Origin: Zarea fungicola
Lineage: Eukaryota; Ascomycota; Sordariomycetes; Hypocreales; Cordycipitaceae
Assembly (NCBI GenBank): GCA_900169235.1
Contig: FWCC01000040.1
Coordinates: forward strand, 124,001-188,000
Length of the DNA: 64,000 bases
Direction of reading: 5' to 3'
A model generated the notes under the pieces. The model was not told the DNA's origin. It searched no databases and saw nothing but the letters and a program-made list of their open reading frames with translations. Positions 1 through 9,752 of this stretch are shown piece after piece. The first letter of the stretch is position 1; each line of letters starts with the position of its first letter. Both the position numbers and the translations under genes were made by a program.

Positions 1-65
1 GACGGTTCGCTCTGCGTGGCAATATTGGCCGGTAAGTCTAGGGTGACGATGGTTTCCTGGTCCAT
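1..65 (-). CDS. Possible 5' end of a gene cut by the left edge
   Basis: On the minus strand an ATG at 65 opens a frame that stays open to base 1 (about 21 codons, beginning MDQETIVTLD). The ATG is followed by G, an acceptable initiation context. The next 1.4 kb to TRAPPC1 would then be a divergent promoter region. The fragment is too short to identify, and a frame this short can stay open by chance. No function is proposed. Confidence 0.3.
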   Translation of the reverse strand, partial: MDQETIVTLDLPANIATQSEP

Positions 66-1438
66 CGTGTCTGATACGTGAATGTTATCGCCGTGACTTG
101 TTGCTCCGGTAGGATTTGCCAGGGCGGGGTGACGCGAGGCTACTACCAGGTAATCCTCGAAATAGTTCAGGGCCGGCAACTGAGTGAGAGTGGTGTAACA
201 GATTTTCAGCTACTGCCTGTATTTGTCTGTGAATGTAGTCTAATGTTGTCCAGCAGCCATCACCAGCAGGCACAATGGTTGAGAAAGCTGAGCCAAGTTC
301 ACACTCCGAGACGAAGGAATTATAGATGGAAAATAAGATAGGGAAAAAAAAAAGGTCCAACTGCCAACCAATGGGTGCGACTTGTATTTCCGTCAGAGCT
401 TTTGTGAGAGCTCTGGTAACTAACTAGCGCGACAAAGGCGACCACGGGTACCGCCTTGCGGGTTTGTGTGGGTGGGGAAGTGTTCTGGCCAGGAAGATGT
501 GAGCCGGGGTCAGCTCGGTAGCTGCGTCGGGGATACGTCTGGAACAGTATTTATTCCTTTTCGAGTCGACTGTGATAGGTTAGCGTGACTTGATGATCTT
601 GATGCTGGCGAGGCACATTTATTAACTCTTGGAGTTTGTAAATGTGTAGAAGCAGAGTAGCGCTAGCTGTATGTACATGTACTTTCCGCCTGCGCTTTTA
701 TAAGCAGTGCATCAGTGTAGTGTGCCGACGCTGCACGCTGATACGCTGCCTCTAGCCACTGTAGCGCCACAACGACTTTCAGCTTCTAACGCGTTGGCCG
801 ATTCCTGCCGGTCACTAGGTATACTGCTAAGCAGACAGTGGCATGCTTGATAAAATAGCTGCTTAGTAGAGCTATATTCCAAAAAGTGTAAATGTAGTAG
901 CTCCTTGGTCCCTTGCCGTTTGCCTTGGTATCTATTGGTCTTGTTCCTTTCGCAGCAAGCAATGACCATGACACCATCAGATGGCAAACGAAGAATTTGA
1001 ATTCCAAGATCGCTTCGGATGCACTTCTCGAGACAGAAAAAGAACGAAAGCGAGATTATATTAATCGAAGATTTGATAATTGGACAGCATTGAAAGCATT
1101 GAATTATTTATGTTCCTAGTATCAACTTATACCGCCTGTCTTCCTTAAAGGCCACAGTGCAGGACCCGCCATTGGTATTAAGTGCTCGCTCTAGGACTTG
1201 GAGGTCTCCCGGCCTTCTACCAGCTCCCACAACAGACATCCATTGCCAAGTGCTGCTGCAATTCCCATCTCCAACAACAAAACCTACAACCTGCGATTGC
1301 GTCTCTTTACCCGCCTTCTGTACACCAAACCAAAGCCGACCAGTTCCCCATCAAACGTCTCTACTCGAAACAAGCTCCAACGTCTCCTGCGCCAGCGCTC
1401 GGGGCCAAACCAGCTCGCCCCCCCTCCCTCCGGCCATA
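66..1438. other. Intergenic region upstream of TRAPPC1
   Basis: No convincing coding region is present. The last 250 bases before the TRAPPC1 start are rich in C, CA and CT tracts, typical of a fungal promoter and 5' leader. Several overlapping short frames at 1157-1700 run through this leader and into the first intron; they look like shadows. Confidence 0.6.
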
Positions 1439-2120
1439 ATGACCGTCTACTCCTTCTACATCTTCGACCGCCACAGTACGCAGTCCACCTCCGTCACAAA
1501 GCTCTCCCAACACTTCAGAGCACAACGCCTAACCTCCTTTATCTTCTACTACAGCCGATTGCATATACTCCAAATCATGGATTCCCGCCTCCAACCCCCG
1601 TCCAAGCTCCAGCGGCGGCAGCGGCGGCGCGACCACGGCGGCCACAACCGGGTCGCAGCCGCCCAGCTCAACGTCTTCTGACAATGCCAAGCTGATGTTT
1701 GGCGCCATCTTCTCCCTCCGCAACATTGTGCGCAAACTCGGCGGCGACGACGACGCCTTCATTAGCTACCGCACGGCACAGTACAAATTGCACTTTTACG
1801 AGACCCCGGCCAACCTGCGTTTCGTCCTCTTGACCGACCCAGGGTCTGCAAGTATGCGCAACGTGCTGCATCAAATCTACATAAATCTGTGGGTTGAATA
1901 TGGTTGGTCTCCCCCCCACCCGTTCACCATCTCTCCTTTAATGCTAGTTGTGGTTTCCCCCTCCCAAAGGACGACGGGCTGCGAGGAAGTGGATTATTCT
2001 AACTTTTGGTATCTAGTCGTCAAGAACCCCCTCGCGCCTGTAGAACATAAAGGCGGCGACGGTGTCCGCAATGAGCTGTTCGAGCTTGGCTTGGATCAGT
2101 TTATCCGAGGGTTGATGTGA
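1439..2120 (+). CDS. BET5: TRAPP complex subunit 1 (Bet5/TRAPPC1)
   Basis: Small longin-fold subunit of the TRAPP vesicle-tethering complex, which acts as exchange factor for the Rab Ypt1 at the Golgi. Three exons give 162 aa: 1439-1475, 1555-1902, 2017-2120. The protein starts MTVYSFYIFDRH and continues TDCIYSKSW after splicing, the family signature. A Ser/Gly/Ala/Thr-rich insert of about 30 residues follows, then the conserved core (KLMFGAIFSLRN, YKLHFYETP) and a C-terminus with NELFELGLDQF. Intron 2 (1903-2016, 114 nt) is a multiple of three with no in-frame stop, so its retention would add 38 residues. Exon lengths sum to 489 nt, in frame throughout. It converges with PEX3. Identification is firm. 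Confidence 0.93.
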
Positions 2121-2867
2121 TCTGTCCACGCCTCCCATTCGGGACGTTTTGGATAATGGCCAATCTGGCGTGAAGTTGGCCGCCCAACCTCGCGGATGCA
2201 TCGAATCAAAACCACTCAGCCACAGCAAATGGTTGGCGTACAATGCCGTGTGGGTGGTAGATGTTGCATATCCACAACATTGATTCAGGCTCACGACAGG
2301 GTTCAAGAAGACGAGAGAAATCGGTGGCTTGGTGATGGTTGCTTGCCGCGACGAGTAAAAGGCCGTGACCCGTTCCGCTTTCATCAACACTGGCCAAGAT
2401 TTCACAGTATATCATTGTGTGCTCGGAAGAATGCACGTCTCTTTGGCAGGAAGCATAGCGATTGGTAGAACATTTGTTTGTCAATGCCAACTTGACATAT
2501 GGAATCAAGTATCGACAACATGGATTGCATTTTATGAAAATGCTGTCGTACATGCCTCAATTACAAAACGATGAGAACGGCTGACAGATTCTACTCAAGG
2601 GCTCTCCCCTCCCTCCTTGTGCGCTGTTTTCCCGTGATATCAAGCATCCATTGTGTCCATGATTTACATTCATGCCCGCAAAATCTGCCCAATCAAATGC
2701 AAGTAACATAATACATTAATACAAATCAATACTTTCGTTCCAACACCCCTCTCTGATTTTGCCAGTGCTCAGACCAAAACCAATACCTGTACATGACTGG
2801 GCTACCTGCCAGTCCTTCTAACAATTGCCGTGTAATGAGTTGCTTCGTCCTCTATACCTATATTCGT
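2121..2867. other. Convergent intergenic region, TRAPPC1/PEX3 3' ends
   Basis: This lies between two convergent genes. It contains AT-rich segments (about 2690-2760) suitable for 3' UTRs and polyadenylation in both directions. No coding signal was recognised. Confidence 0.6.
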
Positions 2868-4600
2868 TTATTCCCCCGTCTTGTTCTCTAATTGTTTTGA
2901 ATCCACCGCCTTTTCCCAGGCACTCTCAAAGCTATCTTGGGCATCCACCATGACAATGCTCTGCTCGCCTTGTGTACTTTCCGCCGTCTTCTCTGTTTGC
3001 TTGTCCAACGCTGCCGTGCGAGTGGCTGGGGCTGCAGCGGGTTTGACAAGTACGGCACTCTCCATCAGACCATCTTGGGCTCGCACCTCGCTCTCCCAGT
3101 TACTAGAGTACACGACGGCAGCAAAGGCCTCGAGCCCGCGCACCGCCTCCATGTCCTGCAGGTACTCGTTGGGCACGCCGTTTCCAATCACATGAGCCTG
3201 GCGCGTCAGAACCGACAGGATCTTGGGCAGCAGCACCACCTTGGTCTGCTTGGACTCGGTAATCATGTTGGCCATGAAGCCACTGTCGTCAATTGGCAGC
3301 TCAAAGGCCTCAGTGGCCAGCTTCTTTTCCACAAGCGTGGAGAAGCCAGAGTCAAGGAGTAGCGTCAGCACATGGCAGAAAGCTGGTGACTCAATCAGGT
3401 CGGCGGTCTCATCAAGCAGTCTGCGCAACGACTCGGGGGATGGCTGCGCGGGGATTCCCTCTTGTGCAGAGTTGTCCTCAAGAATACCAGACTGGCGGAT
3501 GACCTCGTCTTCCTGATCTTGGTGCGGCAGCAGAAACTTGAGCCAGTTGGCGCTGCGCCGTTCCTCGGCGGTAGAACCCTCAATTTGTTTCCGGACTTCA
3601 ATGACGAGTTCAGACAGGCGGTCAAAGCTAATGAGATCACGGGGGTTGAGGCTTCCAAAGACGGACCGCACGGCGCTGTCGACAGTGTTCATAATGTCAA
3701 CCCAACCCTTGTTCAGCAACCACCAGCTAAAAGTGAGATACTTGCGGTTGGTGTCAAAATCGCTTCCGTAGGCTTGGTCGGTGTTATCATCGTCGTTGTT
3801 TTCGAGACTGATCGTGGCAGATTGAACGCCAGTAGCGAGGGCGACGACACTGGAGAGATAGCTTCTGCGGCCGAGAAGATTAAGTTGTACGCGAGTAAGC
3901 ATTGTAAGCAACGCAAGGGTATAGATGAGAGTAAATGAGCGCGTGACAGCTGCAAGGTGTTAGCAGGCCCTCAGTGAGATGCGGGGGTGGGCGCAGAGTA
4001 TTTGCGTACAGCTGATAATCAAATCATCCCAAAGTTGGCGCTTTGAGCGACGAGGCTTGGCCGCTGGTTGATCCTGTGCAACATCTTCAGGCACAGACAT
4101 CAGTGGTGGTAGAGATGCCTGGCTCGCGTGCACGCCGCTCTCGCTCATGATGGAGCTCTTGGCGTCGTCCTCGGTCAGGGTAGTATCGGCAATGCTTGGT
4201 GGTGTGGGCGATGCATCAGCTGGGTTGGACTTGATGACCTTGGCCGTCTTGGCCTGTTGGATCTCGTAGGTGATTTGCTCCGTGTTCATCTCGGCGAGGA
4301 CGTTTGTGGTAGCGGTGGGGAGTAGAGCGAGGACAGTAAAGGTGCAGTCCTCTTGGTTTTGTTCAAACCGACGACGCAGGCTGAAGTGGTGGGTAAGCAA
4401 AGGGGCAATGCTTGGGTAACTGCAGTCAAAATCAACGCTTACTTTTCTTTAGAAATGCGCTCGGTTGACATGCGCTCGCGCGCATCGGAAATTTTGGACA
4501 TGACATATTGGCTGACGACGTAGCCAGCCCCGACGATGCCTACACCAATGGCGATGGGAGTGCGATTCCGGCGCAGCCAGCCTCTTACCGAGGAGATCAT
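2868..4600 (-). CDS. PEX3: Peroxin-3 (peroxisomal membrane biogenesis)
   Basis: Pex3 sits in the peroxisomal membrane and docks Pex19 carrying newly made membrane proteins. Exons 4600-4443, 4380-4010 and 3949-2868 give 536 aa; the introns are 62 and 60 nt and the phases agree. Residues about 1-35 show the typical layout: a short basic start (MISSVRGWLRRNR) and one membrane segment (PIAIGVGIVGAGYVV). A charged, variable linker follows, then the conserved block LTRVQLNLLGRRSYL and RKYLTFSWWLLNKGW. The C-terminal tail is rich in Ala, Glu and Gln. The length is normal for filamentous fungi. Strong family match. Confidence 0.93.
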
Positions 4601-5091
4601 GGCTGTTGTGTAAATGCACGGCTGTCGGTGATTGTAAACTAGGAGCGCTCAGGCGGTAGAGTTGCGCTGGTCGTATTCATGGAGGAGAGCACCGGTGTCG
4701 ATGGGTAGTAATAGCCAATGCGAGCTGTCCACGAGGAATGCTGCCGGTTGGTCGAATGCAGGGGGCGTGGATGGCTGATTGGAACTCGCGGAAATGGAAC
4801 AGAGCGTTGTCCTCTTATTGTACAATAGCAGCGGTGGCGAATCGCAGGTGTAGAAGGCAAAAGGAACCGTCAAACAATCGCCATCTGGAGTTGGAAAGTG
4901 GTACAGACACACGAGCTTGCATCACAGCTTCAGGACCCAAATTAATCGAGGCTGGCAATTGGTGACGCGAGCCGAGGCCTCGGCCCCCGAAAGCGTGGGC
5001 AGCTGGGAGGACAGCAGAGCCGAACAGGCCACTCAGGTGCGGCACTGCAGCAGGCCGTTTGGCCGCTAGCAGAGGAGACAAAAATCCCCTG

Positions 5092-5100
5092 TACGGAGTA
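5092..5100 (+). repeat. TACGGAGTA dispersed motif, copy 1
   Basis: Exact TACGGAGTA. The same 9-mer or its complement recurs at 19687, 19878 and 27463, always between genes. Confidence 0.5.
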
Positions 5101-6134
5101 TGGTGCTGGTCTGCCACATGCCTGTGCCACTTTGCGCCACATATCCCCAGAATCTGGGACTGCAGCGACGCTAGTCCTGATTTAGATTCTGTTTGATCCC
5201 TCTGCTGGCGTTGCAAAGATAATTAATACCTAGCATTGATTTGTCGAGTTAATTTCCTCTGGACGCTGTTGGGTACAAAAAATGGGTAAATCAATGTAAA
5301 TCAAACTGCTCCAGCTCCATGCTGAAAGATTTAATAGGTACCGGGAGTATCCATTTGCCCGGTCGCTGCATTCGCGCATTTCGTCCTTCTCCCCCCGGCC
5401 AGGACTAAAACAGGCGAATATTAAAACTACGTGTGCGGTGTGTGTTGGAAAAACCCCTCTGAATACCCAAACGACGAACAATTATTCGGCTTGCTCAAGT
5501 GCTTGGAATCGATATCTCTACCTCGTGAGCATGGGTGAATGAGGTATGTGCTAATCCAACGAAAGACAACAGCTTAAATAAGACTCTCATACATCAAATG
5601 AAAGATCTCGTTGAGCAACTTCGTATTTGTTAAAATATCAGAGATTTTAATGAGAATTTCCTCGTATTTTTACACATCAAACTCTGCTGCCCTTCAGCGC
5701 CCAGTCTCTAGCACAACCAACCGGGCTGCATAGAGCAGTGAACAAATAGCTGCAGGACATAGAATCTACAGCATACTCTCGCGTTTTACCGCGGTCGAAA
5801 ATATCTTGAAAAATATTCAGTTTCTTAGTACCTCATTGATAAAAGTTTCTAGCTAAGAAAGTCCCTGCCACGCCTTCTGGCAACAATCAATTCTCCGCGG
5901 CTCTACACATTGGTGCCGTGGACAACTATAATCAGTGGCTTCCGTCGGGGAGACTTGCCTGTTCTGACAGTTCCACCACGGCTCTAGACTTCACGTCTTG
6001 GCAAGATTCCTGCACCGTGTACATCCTGGTGGTTATTAACAACCCTGAATCATTAATAATGAGACATATACAACTTGGAAATTTGTCATCCCATGTAAAA
6101 CCTTACTCTGGAGTTTTTCTGCTGTGTTCTCGGG

Positions 6135-6140
6135 TATAAA
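6135..6140 (+). promoter_or_regulatory. TATA box candidate, NmrA-like gene
   Basis: TATAAA in a GC-flanked context lies 126-131 nt upstream of the chosen ATG at 6266. It is well placed for a transcription start around 6170. An upstream in-frame ATG at 6173 would then fall at or near the transcription start, which supports the start at 6266. Confidence 0.45.
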
Positions 6141-6265
6141 TTGCCGTCCACCACGCCACCTAAAAGCAACATTTGTACAAAGTCCCAATTACATTAATCC
6201 CTTCGTTTTGGGCTCAAGTAGCAGCATTTGCATTCAACAGTAACGACACTCATCTGTCAATCAAC

Positions 6266-7279
6266 ATGTCTAAAATCACCATTGCCATTGCCGGAGCCGG
6301 CGATCTTGCCAAGTACATTGTTGAGGAGTCGTTGAAGCAGAATCTCCGCGTGGCTGTGCTCTCTCGCAACAACAAGGAGTGGTTTGCCAAGAAATCACCC
6401 AATGTCAGCCTACATGTAACTGACTACTCGGCCGATTCTGTCCGCCAAATTCTTGATGCCACTGGTGCCACGTCTCTCTTCAGCTTAATCAACGCTTTTG
6501 AGGCAGAGACTTACGTTCCCCCGCATCGCGCCCTCTACGAGGCGTGTAAGCAATCCAAGACTTGCAAGCGTTTCTCCCCAGCTTACTATGCTGGAAACAT
6601 TGACGAATTTCCAGGCATCCCAAGATTCTATGGGGATGCCAATGACGTATTCATCAAGGAGCTGCCTTTACAGGGCGGGGATGTCGAGTGGACGATTATA
6701 TTGCTGGGGTGGTTCATGGACTACATCGCTATATTTGCAGCGGAAAACGAATACAGTGACAAGAGCTACCTGAGGGCACTGAACTCCATGTGGTCAATTG
6801 ACATGAACAATTGGAAGGCCACTCTTCCTGGCACGGGCAATGAGCCGGCGGCATTCACGTCAGCGCGAGATGTTGCAAAGGCAGTGGCTAGGCTCGCCGC
6901 CACATCCGAGCCGTGGCAGAGGCACACTTACGTTCTCGGCGAGCAAATCACCTGGAACATTCTGGCTGATAAGTTAGAAGCATTTCACTGTAAATTCACT
7001 CTCATTTATGCCATAAATATTTTGCTAATGAACAACGAAGCTCGCAATTTGACGGAACGTAAATATCGTTCTCTGGCCGAGATCCAAGAGGGAATTCGTA
7101 CCAACCAGGGCACTGAAGATTTTCAAATCTGGCTGCAAATGCAAGAATGGTCTGCTACTGGGGCACAAGGTCTTCCGCTGGCTGAAGTTGAAAAACAACG
7201 GGCCAAGTACTTCAAGGACATTCACTTCCGTACTGTGGACGAGTTTTTGCAAGAGTCCAAAACGGGTAACTGGCTATAA
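6266..7279 (+). CDS. NmrA-like / isoflavone-reductase-like NAD(P)-binding protein
   Basis: Predicted 320-aa Rossmann-fold protein of the atypical short-chain reductase (NmrA/isoflavone reductase-like) group. The N-terminus has a hydrophobic beta strand and glycine motif (ITIAIAGAGDLAKYI), then a segment ending in VLSRNNKEW where the dinucleotide phosphate or ribose would sit. RFSPAYYAGNID and ILLGWFMDYI match the family's substrate half. I place an in-frame 51-nt intron at 6990-7040 (GTAAAT, branch CTAAT, AG). Removing it joins LEAFHS to RNLTERKYRSL and deletes a hydrophobic insert atypical of the family. The start at 6266 is preferred over 6173, which adds 31 unlikely residues. It is the leftmost gene of the catabolic block. 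Such proteins are either redox enzymes or redox-sensing regulators; the sequence does not decide. Confidence 0.8.
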   Translation: MSKITIAIAGAGDLAKYIVEESLKQNLRVAVLSRNNKEWFAKKSPNVSLHVTDYSADSVRQILDATGATSLFSLINAFEAETYVPPHRALYEACKQSKTCKRFSPAYYAGNIDEFPGIPRFYGDANDVFIKELPLQGGDVEWTIILLGWFMDYIAIFAAENEYSDKSYLRALNSMWSIDMNNWKATLPGTGNEPAAFTSARDVAKAVARLAATSEPWQRHTYVLGEQITWNILADKLEAFHCKFTLIYAINILLMNNEARNLTERKYRSLAEIQEGIRTNQGTEDFQIWLQMQEWSATGAQGLPLAEVEKQRAKYFKDIHFRTVDEFLQESKTGNWL

Positions 7280-7568
7280 AGAGACTTGTAATAAGACAAC
7301 TTGAGTACGTTCCTGACGAAACGTACCTTGATTTTCAACTATAGCCCAATCCAATTTTTTTAATGGAAAATTCTAAAAAATTGCTTTTTTTTTTCATTAT
7401 TCTTGGCATGCTGTATTATTTAATTCGTATCTGGTCTTCGTCATTCTTCCACCGCCAGGTGTTCGTGGCTCTTAAAGCATTCCACATCAACAGAGTGGCT
7501 CTACTGCCTCCAGAGAGCATCTCAGATGCCTTGGCAATGTCTAACCAAAAGACAGCTAAACTAGTCGC

Positions 7569-9257
7569 CTATAGATGAGACTTGACTTCAGTCCAGCCAG
7601 CATCTTCCGCAATGAGCTCCGCTGCTCGCTCACCCACAGCCAAGACGGTCAGCATCAAGTTAACAGAAATCATGGTCGGGAAAATACCAGCATCGGCGAT
7701 TCGTAGGTTAGCGAGTCCCCTTACTCTAAGTCGCGCGTCAACAACAGCCAAAGGGTCCTTTTCTACATCGCCCATCTTGGTCGTACAGGCTGGGTGATAG
7801 ATAGTATAAGAGGTCTCCCGGGCATACTTGTCCAGGTCTTCGTCGGAGGTAATGTGCGGGCCGGGAGCGATTTCTGCCTTGATGTAACTCTTGAACGGTT
7901 GCGACTCTGCGATCTTTCTCGCCGCTTTGATGCCTGCAACCAGTATCTCTGCGTCGTAGTTGTCAGGATCCTCAAAGTATTTGAAATCGAGTGCCGGCTT
8001 CTGAACAGGATCACTGGACTTGAGGTACAGCCTGCCTTTAGCCTGTGAGCGTAAAGTGACTGGATAGATGCCGAATGGGTATTTCGGCCTGGGGTAGCCC
8101 TCCGGGGTCATGGCGTCGCCGGCAAAATCCAGCTGCCATGTGTGCAAGAGGACGTCTGGGATGTTGCCATCATCTCCAGCCCAGTTATAAGGCTTGTGGC
8201 GAATGAATGCCAGCACGTCCGAATGCGTAGCTGTTTCGGCAGGGACCCTGTCATGCAAGTCGTAGATAACGCCAGTGCCAGGGTGATCTTGTAGGCTCTC
8301 CCCGACGCCTGGAATGTCTTTAACGACGGGGATCCCAATAGACTCCAGATCTGCCCGCGGGCCTAGGCCAGATAGGAGCATCAGCCTCGGAGTGTCGAAT
8401 GCTCCGGCGCAGAGGATAATCTCTGAGAGTGCGTAGGCTATATGATTTGTGCCGTCTTGCGTCGTAACGTCGACACTAGTGGCAAAATTGCCCTGAACGT
8501 TCACGCGCGATACCCAAGCGTTTGTCAATATGAGCAAGTTAGGTCTCTTCTCTTCTCCACGAAGGATCGGATGAATGTAAGCAACGCTAGTGCTACTCCG
8601 ATACCCATTGTCTGGATTGTAGGACACTGGTGTCCAACCAACAGAAGGAGTAAGGCCACCAGCTGCCCGAATAGATTGATTGAGGTCTTTCACGTAGGGC
8701 AACCCCAAGGCACGACTGGCGGACAAAACCCAATCTTTGTTCAACTGGTTCTGATCTCGAGGATGAGCAGCAGGGTGCGTCGTTACACGTAATTTGTCCT
8801 GAAGCCGAGAGAATGTATCAAATGACCACCCTTTGCATCCCAGTTTTTCCCAACAGTATGTGTCATACTGGGGTGTACGGAAGGAAACCATGTCATTGTG
8901 GCTTGAGCAGCCCCCCAGAATTTTAGCCCGAGAATGAATAATACGACTGTTTCCTTGAGACCGAGTCAGTAAGTTTTATTAAAAAGCACACAATTATCCC
9001 AGTTACATACCACGTGGTTGATCCACACTAGAATATTGATAGTCCAGTTCTGTTCCTTGCATGGAAGACCTATCCTTGAGGATGAGTGCACGCGGCTCAT
9101 CGATATCTGAAGGGCCCGCCTCAATCATCAGAATGCGCTTATCAGGCAGGTATCCTGACAGTCGACTAGCAATGATACATCCCGCTGTACCGCCTCCGAC
9201 AATGATAAAATCAAAGGGGGCGGTCTTGCCGAGAGGGATGTTATCTGAAATGCTCAT
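7569..9257 (-). CDS. GMC oxidoreductase, choline-oxidase-like
   Basis: Flavoprotein of the glucose-methanol-choline family, 543 aa, in two exons (9257-9011 and 8953-7569; 57-nt intron). The N-terminus has the FAD-binding FDFIIVGGGTAGCIIASRLS. The spliced junction creates HSRAKILGGCSSHN, whose His corresponds to the residue that carries covalent FAD in choline oxidase. RGEEKRPNL and GIPVVKDIPGVGE are typical of the fungal choline-oxidase-like branch. Catalytic His is in YHPACTTKMGD and the second active-site Asn in SVNLMLTVL. The usual Gly and Pro beside these residues are Cys and Leu here. Expected reaction: oxidation of an alcohol such as choline to the aldehyde, releasing H2O2. No signal peptide or obvious peroxisomal signal (it ends KSHL, only SKL-like). 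It is divergent to the aldehyde dehydrogenase, its likely partner. Substrate is inferred. Confidence 0.88.
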
Positions 9258-9752
9258 GCTGAACGCGATTCAAGAGGTGATGCAACGACGCAGCTGAGTC
9301 AAAACGAAGACAGCGATGGAGGAGAGGATATTTATCAAAGTTTTGGAAAATTTGGCTCCTTTCCTATACAGAAGTGGCTGGCTTCTTGAGCAAGCTAAGT
9401 TAGAGAAGTACGTGGTGCCGTGTTACCAACCAGGACGATTCCATTTGCCTAAAAAGGCAATAATGCTTCTGGTGCCGGCTCAACGCCACCGCCAAGCACT
9501 GAAGAAAATGGCACTTCAACAATGCTTTTTTTTTTTCGTATTCATTGCCCTGTTTTGGCAATTTACTCGGTCGAATGTTTGTGAAATTACTCAGATGGGA
9601 ATGACATGCCAGTCCTCGTAGACGTAAGCCTTGATAGCCATCCGCAATGCCGCAGATACTGAAGCAAGGTAGGATTATATAGGGTTGTGTTGATAGTGAA
9701 TATTGAAGAGAAAGGGCAAGAAATTCTGCATTAACCCCTGCACCATATCAAC
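9258..9752. promoter_or_regulatory. Shared divergent promoter, GMC oxidoreductase / ALDH
   Basis: A 495-bp region between two divergent starts. A TATA-like ATAAATA on the minus strand (9335-9329) lies about 75 nt from the GMC start. TATATA (9676-9681) lies about 72 nt from the ALDH start. Three HGATAR-type sites, the motif bound by nitrogen GATA factors such as AreA, are at 9332-9337 (minus), 9632-9637 and 9691-9696 (plus). Joint regulation by nitrogen source is an inference. Confidence 0.5.

Larger units (their letters stand above)
4601..6265. other. Intergenic region between PEX3 and the NmrA-like gene
   Basis: About 1.7 kb without a recognised gene. The part next to PEX3 is its promoter; the rest is AT-richer. 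It carries one TACGGAGTA element at 5092-5100 and a TATA-like box near its right end. Confidence 0.6.
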
